A program made the position numbers and the translations under genes. From Endomicrobiia bacterium (lineage in GTDB: Bacteria > Elusimicrobiota > Endomicrobiia > Endomicrobiales > Endomicrobiaceae): a DNA stretch of 9,984 nt. Below, piece after piece: positions 1 to 7,229 of the stretch. The notes beneath the pieces were generated by a model. It saw only the letters and a list, made by a program, of their open reading frames with translations. It was not told the origin of the DNA and searched no databases. Where the stretch lies: NCBI GenBank assembly GCA_025998355.1, contig BNVV01000046.1, positions 1 to 9,984 on the forward strand. Reading direction: 5' to 3'. Each line of letters begins with the position of its first letter. Position 1 is the first letter of the stretch.

Positions 1-123
1 TCAAACGTCCCTTTCTTTACTCCCATTAATCGCCTAAACCCATTCCATCTGTTTCCGCACGCTTTCTTTTTCTGTTTCATAGTACTTCTATTGTACTTTT
101 ATATATTAGTTGTGCAAGAGGTC
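1..123 (-). mobile_element. IS5-family-like element, left-end fragment (copy 1)
   Basis: Read on the minus strand, this is the left end of the same element found at 7314 and 9292. The terminal inverted repeat GACCTCTTGCACAACT occupies complement 108-123. A short leader follows, then the transposase start codon at complement 78-80, with the opening residues MKQKKKA. The element abuts the TA dinucleotide at 124-125, as the other copies abut a TA. Compared with copies 2 and 3, the segment at about 30-65 is diverged (for example GTGCGGAAACAG where the others read GGCGGGTCAG), so it is a separate, older or differently decayed copy. The rest lies outside the window. Confidence 0.8.
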
Positions 124-161
124 TAATATCTAAAATTATAAAAATTTCACTGTCTTTTATA

Positions 162-1418
162 TTGGCTGCAATGCTTCCACCTTTGATTAGAAGTGTTATT
201 AAATATACAGGCAGTTATCCTTGTGATTTTATATTTTTGTTATTTATACTTTATTTTATAGTTGATTTATTTTGGAAAAAGAAGAAAGTAATAATTATAT
301 TTCTATTGTCTGCTACGTTGTTTTCGGTTTTTTATAAAATTAATTTGAATCCCGATAAAGACGCGGATGAAGTTGCCGCGCAAGTTCCTGAAGAATTGTT
401 AGCTATACCAATGAAAGACACTCCAACCGTATATCTTTTTATGTACGATTCATTTCCGCACAAAGAGTTAATTAATGAACTAGGTTTAGATAGAAGCGGA
501 TTGGATGCTTTACTTCGTGAATATCAATTCAAAGAGTATGATGTATATTCCCTTGCTTATCATACTATAGCAAGCATGGCGCAGGTTTTTAGTGTACAGA
601 GAGATGATATTATGGATGGTAACGTTTGCAGAAAAATTATTGTTGGAAATAATCTAGTTAACGCCGTATTTAAGAGGCATGGTTACAATAACTTCGTTTC
701 AGCTGACGATGATCATTGGGCATTTCCGAACATAACCTATTTTAAGAATTATAATATCATAAGTAATATGAACAAGAACAAGAGCAGTATTGATTTTGCG
801 TTTTCTTTGCGTGTAATTTGTTCAATTATAAAAGGAAGCCTGAATACTGGAGTGCTATCATTAGAAGAAGGGAACAACTGTTTTAAACTTGCAAAATTTG
901 CTAATCGTGGCGAGCACGAAAGAACTTTTGCTTGGGGTATGAGTGACTATCCTGGCCATTCATCTATTTCCGGCAAAGGGTTTGAACGTGAATTTAAACG
1001 TTGGGAATCAAGGTACTATATGTCTATAGAAAATATGAAGAGAGATATGAAATTAGCGATTAGCAATAATCCTAGCGCTATAGTAATATTGATGAGCGAT
1101 CATGGCCCGGTTTTGCTTGACGATGCTAGTAGAGGTTATCCATCATTAAAGGACGACCAAATAAAACCCATTCATTTTCGCGACATGTTCGGCGCGTTTA
1201 TGGCAGTACGTTGGCCGGATAAAGAGAGGGCTGCGAAATACGATAAAGAATTCAATATTACACAAGATGTGTTTCCTGTAGTGTTTGCGTATTTGTGCGA
1301 TTCTCCGATACCGCTGAAGTATAAAATAAAAGATACAGCGATAAGGATGCGTGATCATCGTAATCACAAATTTGACAAAGGCGTGTTTTATCCTAATTTT
1401 TATGAAGAGGAAAAATAA
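162..1418 (+). CDS. Sulfatase-fold (alkaline phosphatase superfamily) membrane transferase, 5'-truncated by an IS
   Basis: The protein resembles the sulfatase/LTA-synthase-like fold used by membrane phosphoglycerol and phosphoethanolamine transferases. Visible hallmarks, numbered from the TTG at 162, are a first metal-binding Asp in YLFMYDSF (D96), a candidate nucleophile Thr in AYHTIAS (T135), YPGH (H266) and the late metal motif MSDHGP (D313, H314). Hydrophobic segments lie at about 21-37 and 43-58, and the catalytic domain would be extracytoplasmic. The frame stays open upstream through 124-161, encoding hydrophobic residues (KISLSFILAA), and on into the IS as far as the stop at 27-29. The true start is therefore lost and the gene begins inside its membrane domain. 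TTG 162 and ATG 171 have no visible ribosome-binding site. The catalytic part looks intact, so this may be a recent pseudogene or a weakly expressed remnant. The next gene starts 2 nt later. Substrate is unknown; a phosphoglycerol-type group is inferred from neighbours. Confidence 0.7.
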   Translation: MAAMLPPLIRSVIKYTGSYPCDFIFLLFILYFIVDLFWKKKKVIIIFLLSATLFSVFYKINLNPDKDADEVAAQVPEELLAIPMKDTPTVYLFMYDSFPHKELINELGLDRSGLDALLREYQFKEYDVYSLAYHTIASMAQVFSVQRDDIMDGNVCRKIIVGNNLVNAVFKRHGYNNFVSADDDHWAFPNITYFKNYNIISNMNKNKSSIDFAFSLRVICSIIKGSLNTGVLSLEEGNNCFKLAKFANRGEHERTFAWGMSDYPGHSSISGKGFEREFKRWESRYYMSIENMKRDMKLAISNNPSAIVILMSDHGPVLLDDASRGYPSLKDDQIKPIHFRDMFGAFMAVRWPDKERAAKYDKEFNITQDVFPVVFAYLCDSPIPLKYKIKDTAIRMRDHRNHKFDKGVFYPNFYEEEK

Positions 1419-1420
1419 AT

Positions 1421-2716
1421 ATGAACAGACTAAAATTAATGTTGTACTTACTGGTATTCTTTCCGGTTTGCGCTTATGCATACCTGGACCCTGGAACAGG
1501 CAATGCTCTAATGGCTGCAATATTTGGACTTTTTGGTAGTCTCTTGTTTTTTTCTAAAAGTATTTTTTTTAAGATAAAGGCAAAGTTAACAGGAGATGTG
1601 ATTGTTCGGGTTCAATCAAAATTGGCCTTTTTTTCCGAAGGAGGTAAGTATTGGATTTATTATGAGGATATTCTAAAAGAGCTTATAAAGAAAAAACAAT
1701 TTTTTACTTATTACACAATGGACATGGAGGATCCAGCGTTTCAACTGTTAGATTTTGGTAATCCTGACGCAGATATAGACGCTTTTCATATACGCTACGT
1801 TGGCAGAGGAAATAAAGGATACGCAAGGATAAATAATTTAAAAGAATCTGTTGTTGTGACAACAACTCCCAATATAGGCACTCCAGGTTACCCTATATCA
1901 AAGCCTAAAAGTTGTAAAAATCTAATACATATTTTCCATTCAATAAGTACTGTTGGCGGATATCATAAATATTCATTGGATTGTTTTGATACAGTTATAG
2001 TGTCAGGGATAGAATTTGAGAACGATGTAAGAACTCTAGAGAAAAAAAGAAATTTACCTCCCAAAAAGGTGCTGGTTGGAGGGTTGCCGTATATGGATAG
2101 GTTGATAGAAAGAGCAGCGAAGTTAGGCTCGCAAACGGACGGCAAAACAGTTTTAATAGCGTCAACGTGGGATAAAAGAGGACTTTTAAGAACGTACGGC
2201 AAGGAACTAATAAAAAAGATAGCTCAAGCGGGATACAATGTTATAGTTCGCCCACATCCTTATTCGTACGTATATGAGTCAGATTTTATAAATCAATTAC
2301 AAGAAGAATTGGCATCAGACGAAAATATTAAATTTGATAAAGAAGTGGATAATCTTTTAAGCATGGCAAAATCAAATATAATGATATCTGACATTTCTAT
2401 GGTTCGGTTTGATTATTGTTTTGCATTTGGCAGACCTGTAATATCATTAGATACAGATTACGAGAAGCACTCCCAAGAATATGAGTATTCAGATTTAGAT
2501 GGATATTGGGACATTAAAGTAAGCGACAAGATAGGAGTGTATTTAAAAAAAGAGGAAGTTACTTATACTAAAGTGATGGAGGAAATTGAAAAATTAATAG
2601 ATAAAAAGTCAGAAAAGATAGAAATAGATAAAGATAGAATAATTGCAAATACTGGCAGTTCAACACAGGTTATTGCCAAGCAAATAGTGGATATTTGTAA
2701 TATGTATCAATGTTAA
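1421..2716 (+). CDS. Membrane-anchored CDP-glycerol glycerophosphotransferase-like protein
   Basis: This 431-residue protein has an amino-terminal signal or anchor segment (about 4-20), then YLDPGTGNAL (21-30) and a second hydrophobic stretch ending in a basic run (about 30-54). The rest resembles the TagB/TagF glycerophosphotransferase family, which moves glycerol phosphate from CDP-glycerol to a surface acceptor. Matching features are a His in the middle region (FHS, H173), GGLPYMDRL (220-228), RPHP (277-280), SDIS (323-326) and GRPVISLD (337-344). The His of RPHP and the SDIS region correspond to the conserved catalytic and donor-binding regions of that family. The start at 1421 is supported by GAAGAGG at 1404-1410. 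The gap of 2 nt to the preceding sulfatase-like gene indicates co-translation, so the pair probably acts on one surface glycan or polymer. The donor could be another CDP-linked group rather than CDP-glycerol. Confidence 0.75.
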   Translation: MNRLKLMLYLLVFFPVCAYAYLDPGTGNALMAAIFGLFGSLLFFSKSIFFKIKAKLTGDVIVRVQSKLAFFSEGGKYWIYYEDILKELIKKKQFFTYYTMDMEDPAFQLLDFGNPDADIDAFHIRYVGRGNKGYARINNLKESVVVTTTPNIGTPGYPISKPKSCKNLIHIFHSISTVGGYHKYSLDCFDTVIVSGIEFENDVRTLEKKRNLPPKKVLVGGLPYMDRLIERAAKLGSQTDGKTVLIASTWDKRGLLRTYGKELIKKIAQAGYNVIVRPHPYSYVYESDFINQLQEELASDENIKFDKEVDNLLSMAKSNIMISDISMVRFDYCFAFGRPVISLDTDYEKHSQEYEYSDLDGYWDIKVSDKIGVYLKKEEVTYTKVMEEIEKLIDKKSEKIEIDKDRIIANTGSSTQVIAKQIVDICNMYQC

Positions 2717-2789
2717 ACTAATTGACTATAGTAATTATTGTTAACGCGTAAGACTTTGTAATTTTGCAATACTTCAGAAAATAATATAC

Positions 2790-2795
2790 AGGAAG
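2790..2795 (+). promoter_or_regulatory. Ribosome-binding site before two adjacent ATG codons
   Basis: AGGAAG lies 4 nt before ATG 2800 and 7 nt before ATG 2803. Either codon could start the aminotransferase; the second has the more usual spacing, which would remove one Met. The 83-nt gap from 2717 contains no convincing terminator and no well-spaced promoter. Confidence 0.5.
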
Positions 2796-2799
2796 ATCA

Positions 2800-3894
2800 A
2801 TGATGACTAAGAAATTGCTTATGGTTTTGGGACCTACGGAAGTTGAATCTGAAATTTTAGAGATAGGGGCAAAACCGCAAGAATATATGCGCACACCGGA
2901 GTACTCTAAGAAATTGGCGCGTATTTTTAAAAATCTTCAATATGTCTTCAGGACTAAAAATCCTGTTGTTTTTTTTACGTCTTCAGGAACAGGTGCTATG
3001 GAAGCAGCCGTCACAAATTCTCTGTCTGCAGGAGATACTGTACTATACATAAACGGTGGTGCGTTTGGTGCAAGATGGGGTGAGATTTGTAGAAAACATA
3101 AAAATAAAGCAATAGAAATAAAAGTGGATTTTGGAAAAATCGTTAATCCAAGTTTAATACAAAAAAGTTTAGATAAACATAAAAATATAAAGGCTGTATT
3201 TGCCACTTTAAACGAAACTTCAAGTGGAGCCTTGACAGATATAAAAGCTATAGGAGCTATTATTAAAAATTATCCAAACACTATTTTTGTTGTGGATTGT
3301 GTTTCTGGCTTAGTGGTTGAAGAAATGCAAATGGATGCCTGGGGTATAGATGTGGCAGTTTCAAGTTCCCAAAAAGCGTTGGCTCTTCCACCGGGATTAA
3401 GTTTTATGGCTATTAGCAATAAAGCTTTGAGCTTTGCCAAATGTGCTAATCTAAGAACATATTATTTTGATATTTTTATATACATTGAAAATTGGAAAAG
3501 GAATCAGCATCCTTTTACAACTCCGGTATTATTGGTCAATCAGTTAGATGCTAGATTGCAGAAAATCAAGAAAGAGGGATTATTAGCATTAAGAAAAAGG
3601 TTTGGAAAAAACACAACGCTACTAAGGCGCGGGCTTAAACAACTTGGCTTTGAGCCGGTAGCCGAAAACCCAGCCAATTGCGTAACCGGTGTTTTTAGTG
3701 GGCAGTATGACGCGGAAAAAATAATTAAAATAATGAGAGAAAAGTACAATATAGAAATTACTCCTAGTGGCGGAGATTTTAAAAATAAATTGTTTAGAAT
3801 AGGCAATTTTGGCAACATATTGAAAAAAGATATAGACTTGTTTTTAGAGTCTTTGGAAAAAACATTAAAGGAATTAAAAAATGATTGCCGGTAA
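2800..3894 (+). CDS. Class V PLP-dependent aminotransferase (serine-pyruvate / AEP transaminase-like)
   Basis: The 364 residues fit the usual length of small class V aminotransferases of the serine-pyruvate/alanine-glyoxylate and 2-aminoethylphosphonate (PhnW) type. The amino terminus has the family-like GPTEV (11-15). SSGTGAMEAA (61-70) is the cofactor phosphate-binding loop, D166 in VVDCVSG should contact the pyridine nitrogen, and K192 in SSSQKALALPPG is the predicted Schiff-base lysine. R333 in FRIGNFG near the carboxyl end corresponds to the substrate carboxylate Arg of the family. The protein should be cytoplasmic, moving an amino group between an amino acid and a keto acid or aldehyde. 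It overlaps the cytidylyltransferase gene by 14 nt, so the two are translationally coupled. A PhnW-like role making aminoethylphosphonate before CMP activation is attractive but unproven; the motifs do not separate it from other class V transaminases. Confidence 0.8.
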   Translation: MMTKKLLMVLGPTEVESEILEIGAKPQEYMRTPEYSKKLARIFKNLQYVFRTKNPVVFFTSSGTGAMEAAVTNSLSAGDTVLYINGGAFGARWGEICRKHKNKAIEIKVDFGKIVNPSLIQKSLDKHKNIKAVFATLNETSSGALTDIKAIGAIIKNYPNTIFVVDCVSGLVVEEMQMDAWGIDVAVSSSQKALALPPGLSFMAISNKALSFAKCANLRTYYFDIFIYIENWKRNQHPFTTPVLLVNQLDARLQKIKKEGLLALRKRFGKNTTLLRRGLKQLGFEPVAENPANCVTGVFSGQYDAEKIIKIMREKYNIEITPSGGDFKNKLFRIGNFGNILKKDIDLFLESLEKTLKELKNDCR

Positions 3895-4339
3895 AACTGT
3901 TGTTTATACGTCTGGTACTTTTGATATGCTACACATTAATCATTTGCGGATGATTGAATATGCAAGGGCTTTAGGAGATATTTTAATAGTAGGAATAAAC
4001 ACCGATGAGCTTGTCTCTTCTTACAAATCTATCCCGATTATTCCTTTTAATGAAAGGATTGCTTTGATGCGTGCTATTAAAGGACCTGATATAGTTATTC
4101 CACAAAATTCACTTGACCATACGGATAAAATTAAAAAACTTAAGTTTGATATTTTTGTTGTTGGAGACGACTGGGCTGGCAAATATGATTATTTGCAAGA
4201 ACTTGGTGTACAAGTTATATATTTCCCGTACGGAAAAGGCGTAAGTACTACAGAACTTAAAGAAAAAATTTACAATAGATATAAAAAGTTTCAAAAAGAG
4301 GCAGATGGGCACATACCAGATGATGTTGTTATAAAATGA
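3881..4339 (+). CDS. TagD-like cytidylyltransferase of the HxGH nucleotidyltransferase superfamily
   Basis: This 152-residue protein is full length for the TagD (glycerol-3-phosphate cytidylyltransferase) family, which joins CTP to a small phosphorylated alcohol to make a CDP-linked donor. It shows YTSGTFDMLH at the amino end, the nucleotide-binding motif as HINH (18-21) where HxGH is expected, PFNERIALMRAI (55-66), the strongly conserved GDDW (95-98), and GVSTTELK (120-127), the counterpart of the ISTT signature. TagD has an Arg four residues before that GVSTT/GISTT motif; here the position is Tyr, so the substrate need not be glycerol 3-phosphate. The start at 3881 lies inside the aminotransferase gene with AAAGGA at 3867-3872. 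The product would supply the CDP-activated group for the 1421-2716 transferase. Ethanolamine-type, phosphonate or other polyol phosphates are alternatives. Confidence 0.8.
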   Translation: MIAGKTVVYTSGTFDMLHINHLRMIEYARALGDILIVGINTDELVSSYKSIPIIPFNERIALMRAIKGPDIVIPQNSLDHTDKIKKLKFDIFVVGDDWAGKYDYLQELGVQVIYFPYGKGVSTTELKEKIYNRYKKFQKEADGHIPDDVVIK

Positions 4340-4412
4340 AAAAACAAATTTGCGTAGTGTTTATCTGAAAATAAAATTGCATTTATGATGAACTTTGCCG
4401 GAGTAAATAAAA

Positions 4413-5162
4413 ATGTTGATATCTAAAAATAAAAAACGTCTTGATGTTTTGCTGTTTGAAAAAGATCTTGCAGAAACCAGAACAAAGGCTCAGGCCTTTG
4501 TAATAGGCGGAAACGTTTTTGTAAATAATCAAGTACAATATAAGCCGGGCACTTTAGTAGATGAAGAAGATTTAATTGAAATAAAAAATATAAACCCTTA
4601 CGTTTCGCGCGGCGGACTAAAACTAGAGTCTGCTTTAGAGGCGCTTGTTATTGATGTAAGAGGGTACATTTGTCTAGATGTGGGGGCATCAACTGGCGGT
4701 TTTACGGATTGTATGCTCCAAAAAGGCGCAATTAAAATTTATGCAGTTGATGTAGGACAAGGACAATTGCATTATAAATTGAAGAATGACCCGCGCGTCA
4801 TAAATGTTGAAAATATTAATTTCAGATATTTTGATAGGTCTTTGTTAAAAGATAACATAGATTTTGTTACTATAGACGTTTCTTTTATATCTCTCGATAA
4901 AATTTTGCCTATGGCATATAAAAGTATTGCGGAAAATGTTTCTGTTTTAGCTATGATAAAACCACAGTTTGAGCTTGAACCGTTAGAGGTAAAAAAAGGT
5001 GTTGTAAGAGATGAAAAATTAAGGCAAAAAGCTATAAATAAAATTAAACAATCCGCTTTAAATTTAGGTTTTAAAATAATTTCCGAAGTAAATTCGGGTC
5101 TCAAAGGACCAAAAGGCAACTTAGAACATTTTTTATTGTTAAAAAAAACAATTCTCATGTAA
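4413..5162 (+). CDS. tlyA: TlyA family 16S/23S rRNA 2'-O-methyltransferase
   Basis: TlyA methylates ribose 2'-OH groups of cytidines in 16S and/or 23S rRNA using S-adenosylmethionine. The 249 residues are in the normal range. The amino terminus is an S4 RNA-binding domain (about 8-60, beginning RLDVLLFEKDLAETRTKA). It is followed by YVSRGGLKLE and a Rossmann methyltransferase fold with the SAM motif CLDVGASTGGFTD (87-99) and AVDVGQGQLHYKL (111-123). The K-D-K-E tetrad expected for this family can be placed at K70 (GGLK), D155 (TIDVSFIS), K183 (IKPQFE) and E238 (GNLEHF). The ATG at 4413 has CGGAG at 4399-4403. The 73-nt gap from the cytidylyltransferase gene contains no clear terminator, so read-through from the surface gene cluster is possible, though the function is unrelated. 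Confidence is high from motif completeness. Confidence 0.94.
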   Translation: MLISKNKKRLDVLLFEKDLAETRTKAQAFVIGGNVFVNNQVQYKPGTLVDEEDLIEIKNINPYVSRGGLKLESALEALVIDVRGYICLDVGASTGGFTDCMLQKGAIKIYAVDVGQGQLHYKLKNDPRVINVENINFRYFDRSLLKDNIDFVTIDVSFISLDKILPMAYKSIAENVSVLAMIKPQFELEPLEVKKGVVRDEKLRQKAINKIKQSALNLGFKIISEVNSGLKGPKGNLEHFLLLKKTILM

Positions 5163-5293
5163 CAATTGCAGATGTTGCTTAGCAGCTTGAGCTTATACGC
5201 TTATCAACCCAATACCCAAAACAAAGAGGCAATGACTTGCGTCAACAATTGATAAAACATGCATCTTTCATGCGTTTGTCGTGATAGCTAAAT
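5163..5293 (+). other. tlyA-mnmE intergenic gap with a possible gene remnant
   Basis: After the tlyA stop, the frame shared with mnmE reads IADVA, a TAG stop at 5180-5182, then 33 sense codons starting QLELIRLSTQYPKQRGNDL and ending at TGA 5282-5284. The composition looks protein-like, so this may be a scrap of a lost gene, but it has no start codon, no homologue I recognise, and is short enough to be chance. No good ribosome-binding site precedes the mnmE ATG, and no rho-independent terminator is evident. Confidence 0.2.
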
Positions 5294-6673
5294 ATGAATT
5301 ATTTAAAAGAAGACACTATTGCTGCATTATCAACTGCCGCTGGTAAATCTGCGATTGCGGTTATTCGTTTATCCGGTCAAGACGCATTTCAAATTATAAA
5401 CAAGATATTTCAAACCAAATCTAAACCTTGTCAACAAGTTAAGTACGGATACATTGTTGACAAAGCAGAAAAAAAAGACGAAGTGTTGTGCGCTTTTTTT
5501 AAAGCCCCTAATACATACACTGGAGAAGATTTGGCGGAAATCTCCCTACATGGAAATCCTGTAATAATAAATGAAGTTTTAAATCTTTTATATAAAAATG
5601 GCGCAAGACCAGCGGAACCTGGTGAATTTACTTACAGAGCATTTTTAAACGGCAAAAAAGATCTTACCGAAGCAGAAGCTGTATGTACTTTAATATCAAG
5701 TAAAACAGCAACATCAGCAAAAGCCGCTTTAAATAATATTACGGGCATTTTTTCTTCAAAGATTAACACTATAAAAGATAATATTGCAAATCTCATTGCT
5801 TTTATGGAAGTAAACTTAGATCATCCTCAAGAAGATATTATATTTTTATCACGTAACGAAAAACTTTCAAGCCTTGATTCTTATATAAAAGACATCGAAA
5901 GTCTTTTAAACTCTTATAAGACAAGTAAAATTCTTCAAAACGGTATGAAAGTAGCTATTGTAGGTAAACCAAACGCGGGAAAATCGTCATTGCTTAATGC
6001 AATGTTAGGCAAAAACAGAGCTATTGTTACAGATATTGCAGGAACTACAACAGATACTATTGAGGAAACTATAGACTGTCGCGGCATTCCACTTACAATT
6101 ATAGATACGGCTGGCATTAGAGATCATACTGACAATGTAATAGAATTTTTAGGTCAGGAAAAAACAAAAGAGACAGTTAATAAAGCCGATATGCTTATAT
6201 GGGTATTTGATTCCTCTTGCTCATTAGATCAAAATGACTTAAAAATAGCGGATTTTTTGAAAAAAACTGATTTAAATATTCCCATCATAGGAGTATTAAA
6301 TAAATCCGACTTACCTTTACAACTTTCTTTTGATGTCAACTCTATTGAGCAATCCGCATTCTTAACTATTATAAAAATTGCGGCAAAAACCAAATTTGGT
6401 ATTACTGATTTAGTAGATGAAATTGTAAAAATTAACGGTATTTCGGATTTTAAAAATGATTATTTAATGATAAATTCTCGTCATTTCATTTTATTGCAAA
6501 CTGCTTTAGACGCGCTGATAAGAACAAAACTAGTGTTATCCTCAAAAGATGCCGATGAAATTGCATGTTTTGAAGCAATGTCTGCCCAAACAGCATTAAA
6601 TGAAATTTTAGGAATTGATATTAAGCAGGATATTTTAGATACAATTTTTTCAACTTTTTGCATAGGAAAGTAA
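5294..6673 (+). CDS. mnmE: tRNA uridine-5-carboxymethylaminomethyl modification GTPase MnmE
   Basis: MnmE works with MnmG to add the (carboxymethyl)aminomethyl group to the wobble uridine of certain tRNAs, using GTP hydrolysis and a formyl-tetrahydrofolate-type one-carbon donor. The 459 residues match the usual length of about 450-460. The amino-terminal folate-binding domain (about 1-118) carries DTIAALSTAAGKSAIAVIR (7-25) and the conserved EPGEFTYRAFLNGK. A helical domain is split around the inserted G domain, which has P-loop GKPNAGKS (224-231), switch I GTTTDTIE (250-257), DTAG (271-274) and NKSD (336-339). The carboxyl terminus is the diagnostic FCIGK with C456. In switch II the glutamate aligned with E. 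coli E282 appears displaced by one extra residue (DNVIEFLG). The start MNYLKEDTIAA fits family alignments, although the upstream ribosome-binding site is weak. Its partner mnmG is not in this window. Confidence 0.96.
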   Translation: MNYLKEDTIAALSTAAGKSAIAVIRLSGQDAFQIINKIFQTKSKPCQQVKYGYIVDKAEKKDEVLCAFFKAPNTYTGEDLAEISLHGNPVIINEVLNLLYKNGARPAEPGEFTYRAFLNGKKDLTEAEAVCTLISSKTATSAKAALNNITGIFSSKINTIKDNIANLIAFMEVNLDHPQEDIIFLSRNEKLSSLDSYIKDIESLLNSYKTSKILQNGMKVAIVGKPNAGKSSLLNAMLGKNRAIVTDIAGTTTDTIEETIDCRGIPLTIIDTAGIRDHTDNVIEFLGQEKTKETVNKADMLIWVFDSSCSLDQNDLKIADFLKKTDLNIPIIGVLNKSDLPLQLSFDVNSIEQSAFLTIIKIAAKTKFGITDLVDEIVKINGISDFKNDYLMINSRHFILLQTALDALIRTKLVLSSKDADEIACFEAMSAQTALNEILGIDIKQDILDTIFSTFCIGK

Positions 6674-6745
6674 TTTTTCTACAAAAAGCCCGTCGTTATT
6701 TTAATCCGTTTGTCTTTGCTACAAGAATCCGATAGAAATGAACCT

Positions 6746-6765
6746 CCGCACAGCAAGACGCGCGG
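6746..6765. repeat. Probable opposite-end hairpin of the IS200-like element
   Basis: CCGC (6746-6749) can pair with GCGG (6762-6765), and the segment shares CGCACAGCAAG with the 7230-7252 hairpin in the same orientation. It lies just past the 3' end of tnpA. The stem is shorter, presumably eroded. Confidence 0.45.
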
Positions 6766-6767
6766 TA

Positions 6768-7198
6768 TCAGCAGTGGAAATTGAAGAGCTGTAATTGTTG
6801 CTCTGAATCTTTGACCCCCTGTTTAGCAACATAGCCCAAGAATCACTTCTCTGTTTCCTACTCGCCTACTGTTGTAACAAAGTATCCATCACTCCAAAGC
6901 TTGCCACCCCAAAGTTCTTTCTTTAAATCATGACGGCAAAATACTTCTAGCGCTGTTATGCTTTTGATAACTTGTATTGCTTGGCATTAGGGAGAACTTT
7001 GGGCTGCAACTTAAGCAGGGTAGCGGGTGATTGCCATCTATTCCAATTTGCTCAAACTCTATTTCGCAAGCGTTACTAAATTTCTTTTGTTATTTAGGCT
7101 ATTACACGTTTTAAATTCCCAAATATAGCTTCTCTTATACTTACGGGCATTATAAAATGATGGTGTATCTTATATGCACTATGCTGTCTGTCTTTCAA
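6768..7198 (-). pseudogene. tnpA: IS200-type Y1 transposase (tnpA) pseudogene
   Basis: Minus-strand translation gives TnpA pieces in three successive frames. The amino-terminal part from a possible TTG at complement 7196-7198 reads HSAYKIHHHFIMPV and then REAIFGNLK. A middle part at complement 7027-7059 reads EFEQIGIDGNH. The carboxyl part at complement 6861-6917 reads LWGGKLWSDGYFVTTVGE, then after stop codons GYVAKQGVKDSEQQLQLF, ending at TGA complement 6768-6770. The total span of about 143 codons equals the usual TnpA size. At least two frameshifts and several stops break it, and the HUH pair is damaged: GNH is followed by PLP where the family has a second His two residues later. The catalytic Tyr region (GYVAKQG) is still recognisable. 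The element cannot make its own transposase. Confidence 0.8.
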
Positions 7199-7229
7199 GC
7201 ATTTCCATAGCCTAATTGTACTACTTTAA

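Noticed and set aside
1146..1520. Minus-strand open frame of 124 codons overlapping two plus-strand genes
   Set aside because: The plus-strand genes have clear family motifs here, and the antisense peptide shows no domain or start signal.
2717..2799. Possible promoter with TTGACT at 2722 before the aminotransferase gene
   Set aside because: No acceptable -10 hexamer lies at proper spacing. The AT-only inverted repeat TAATT/AATTA nearby is too weak to call a terminator.
6674..6745. Possible terminator directly after mnmE
   Set aside because: No stable stem followed by a T-run could be found between the stop codon and the IS200-like end.
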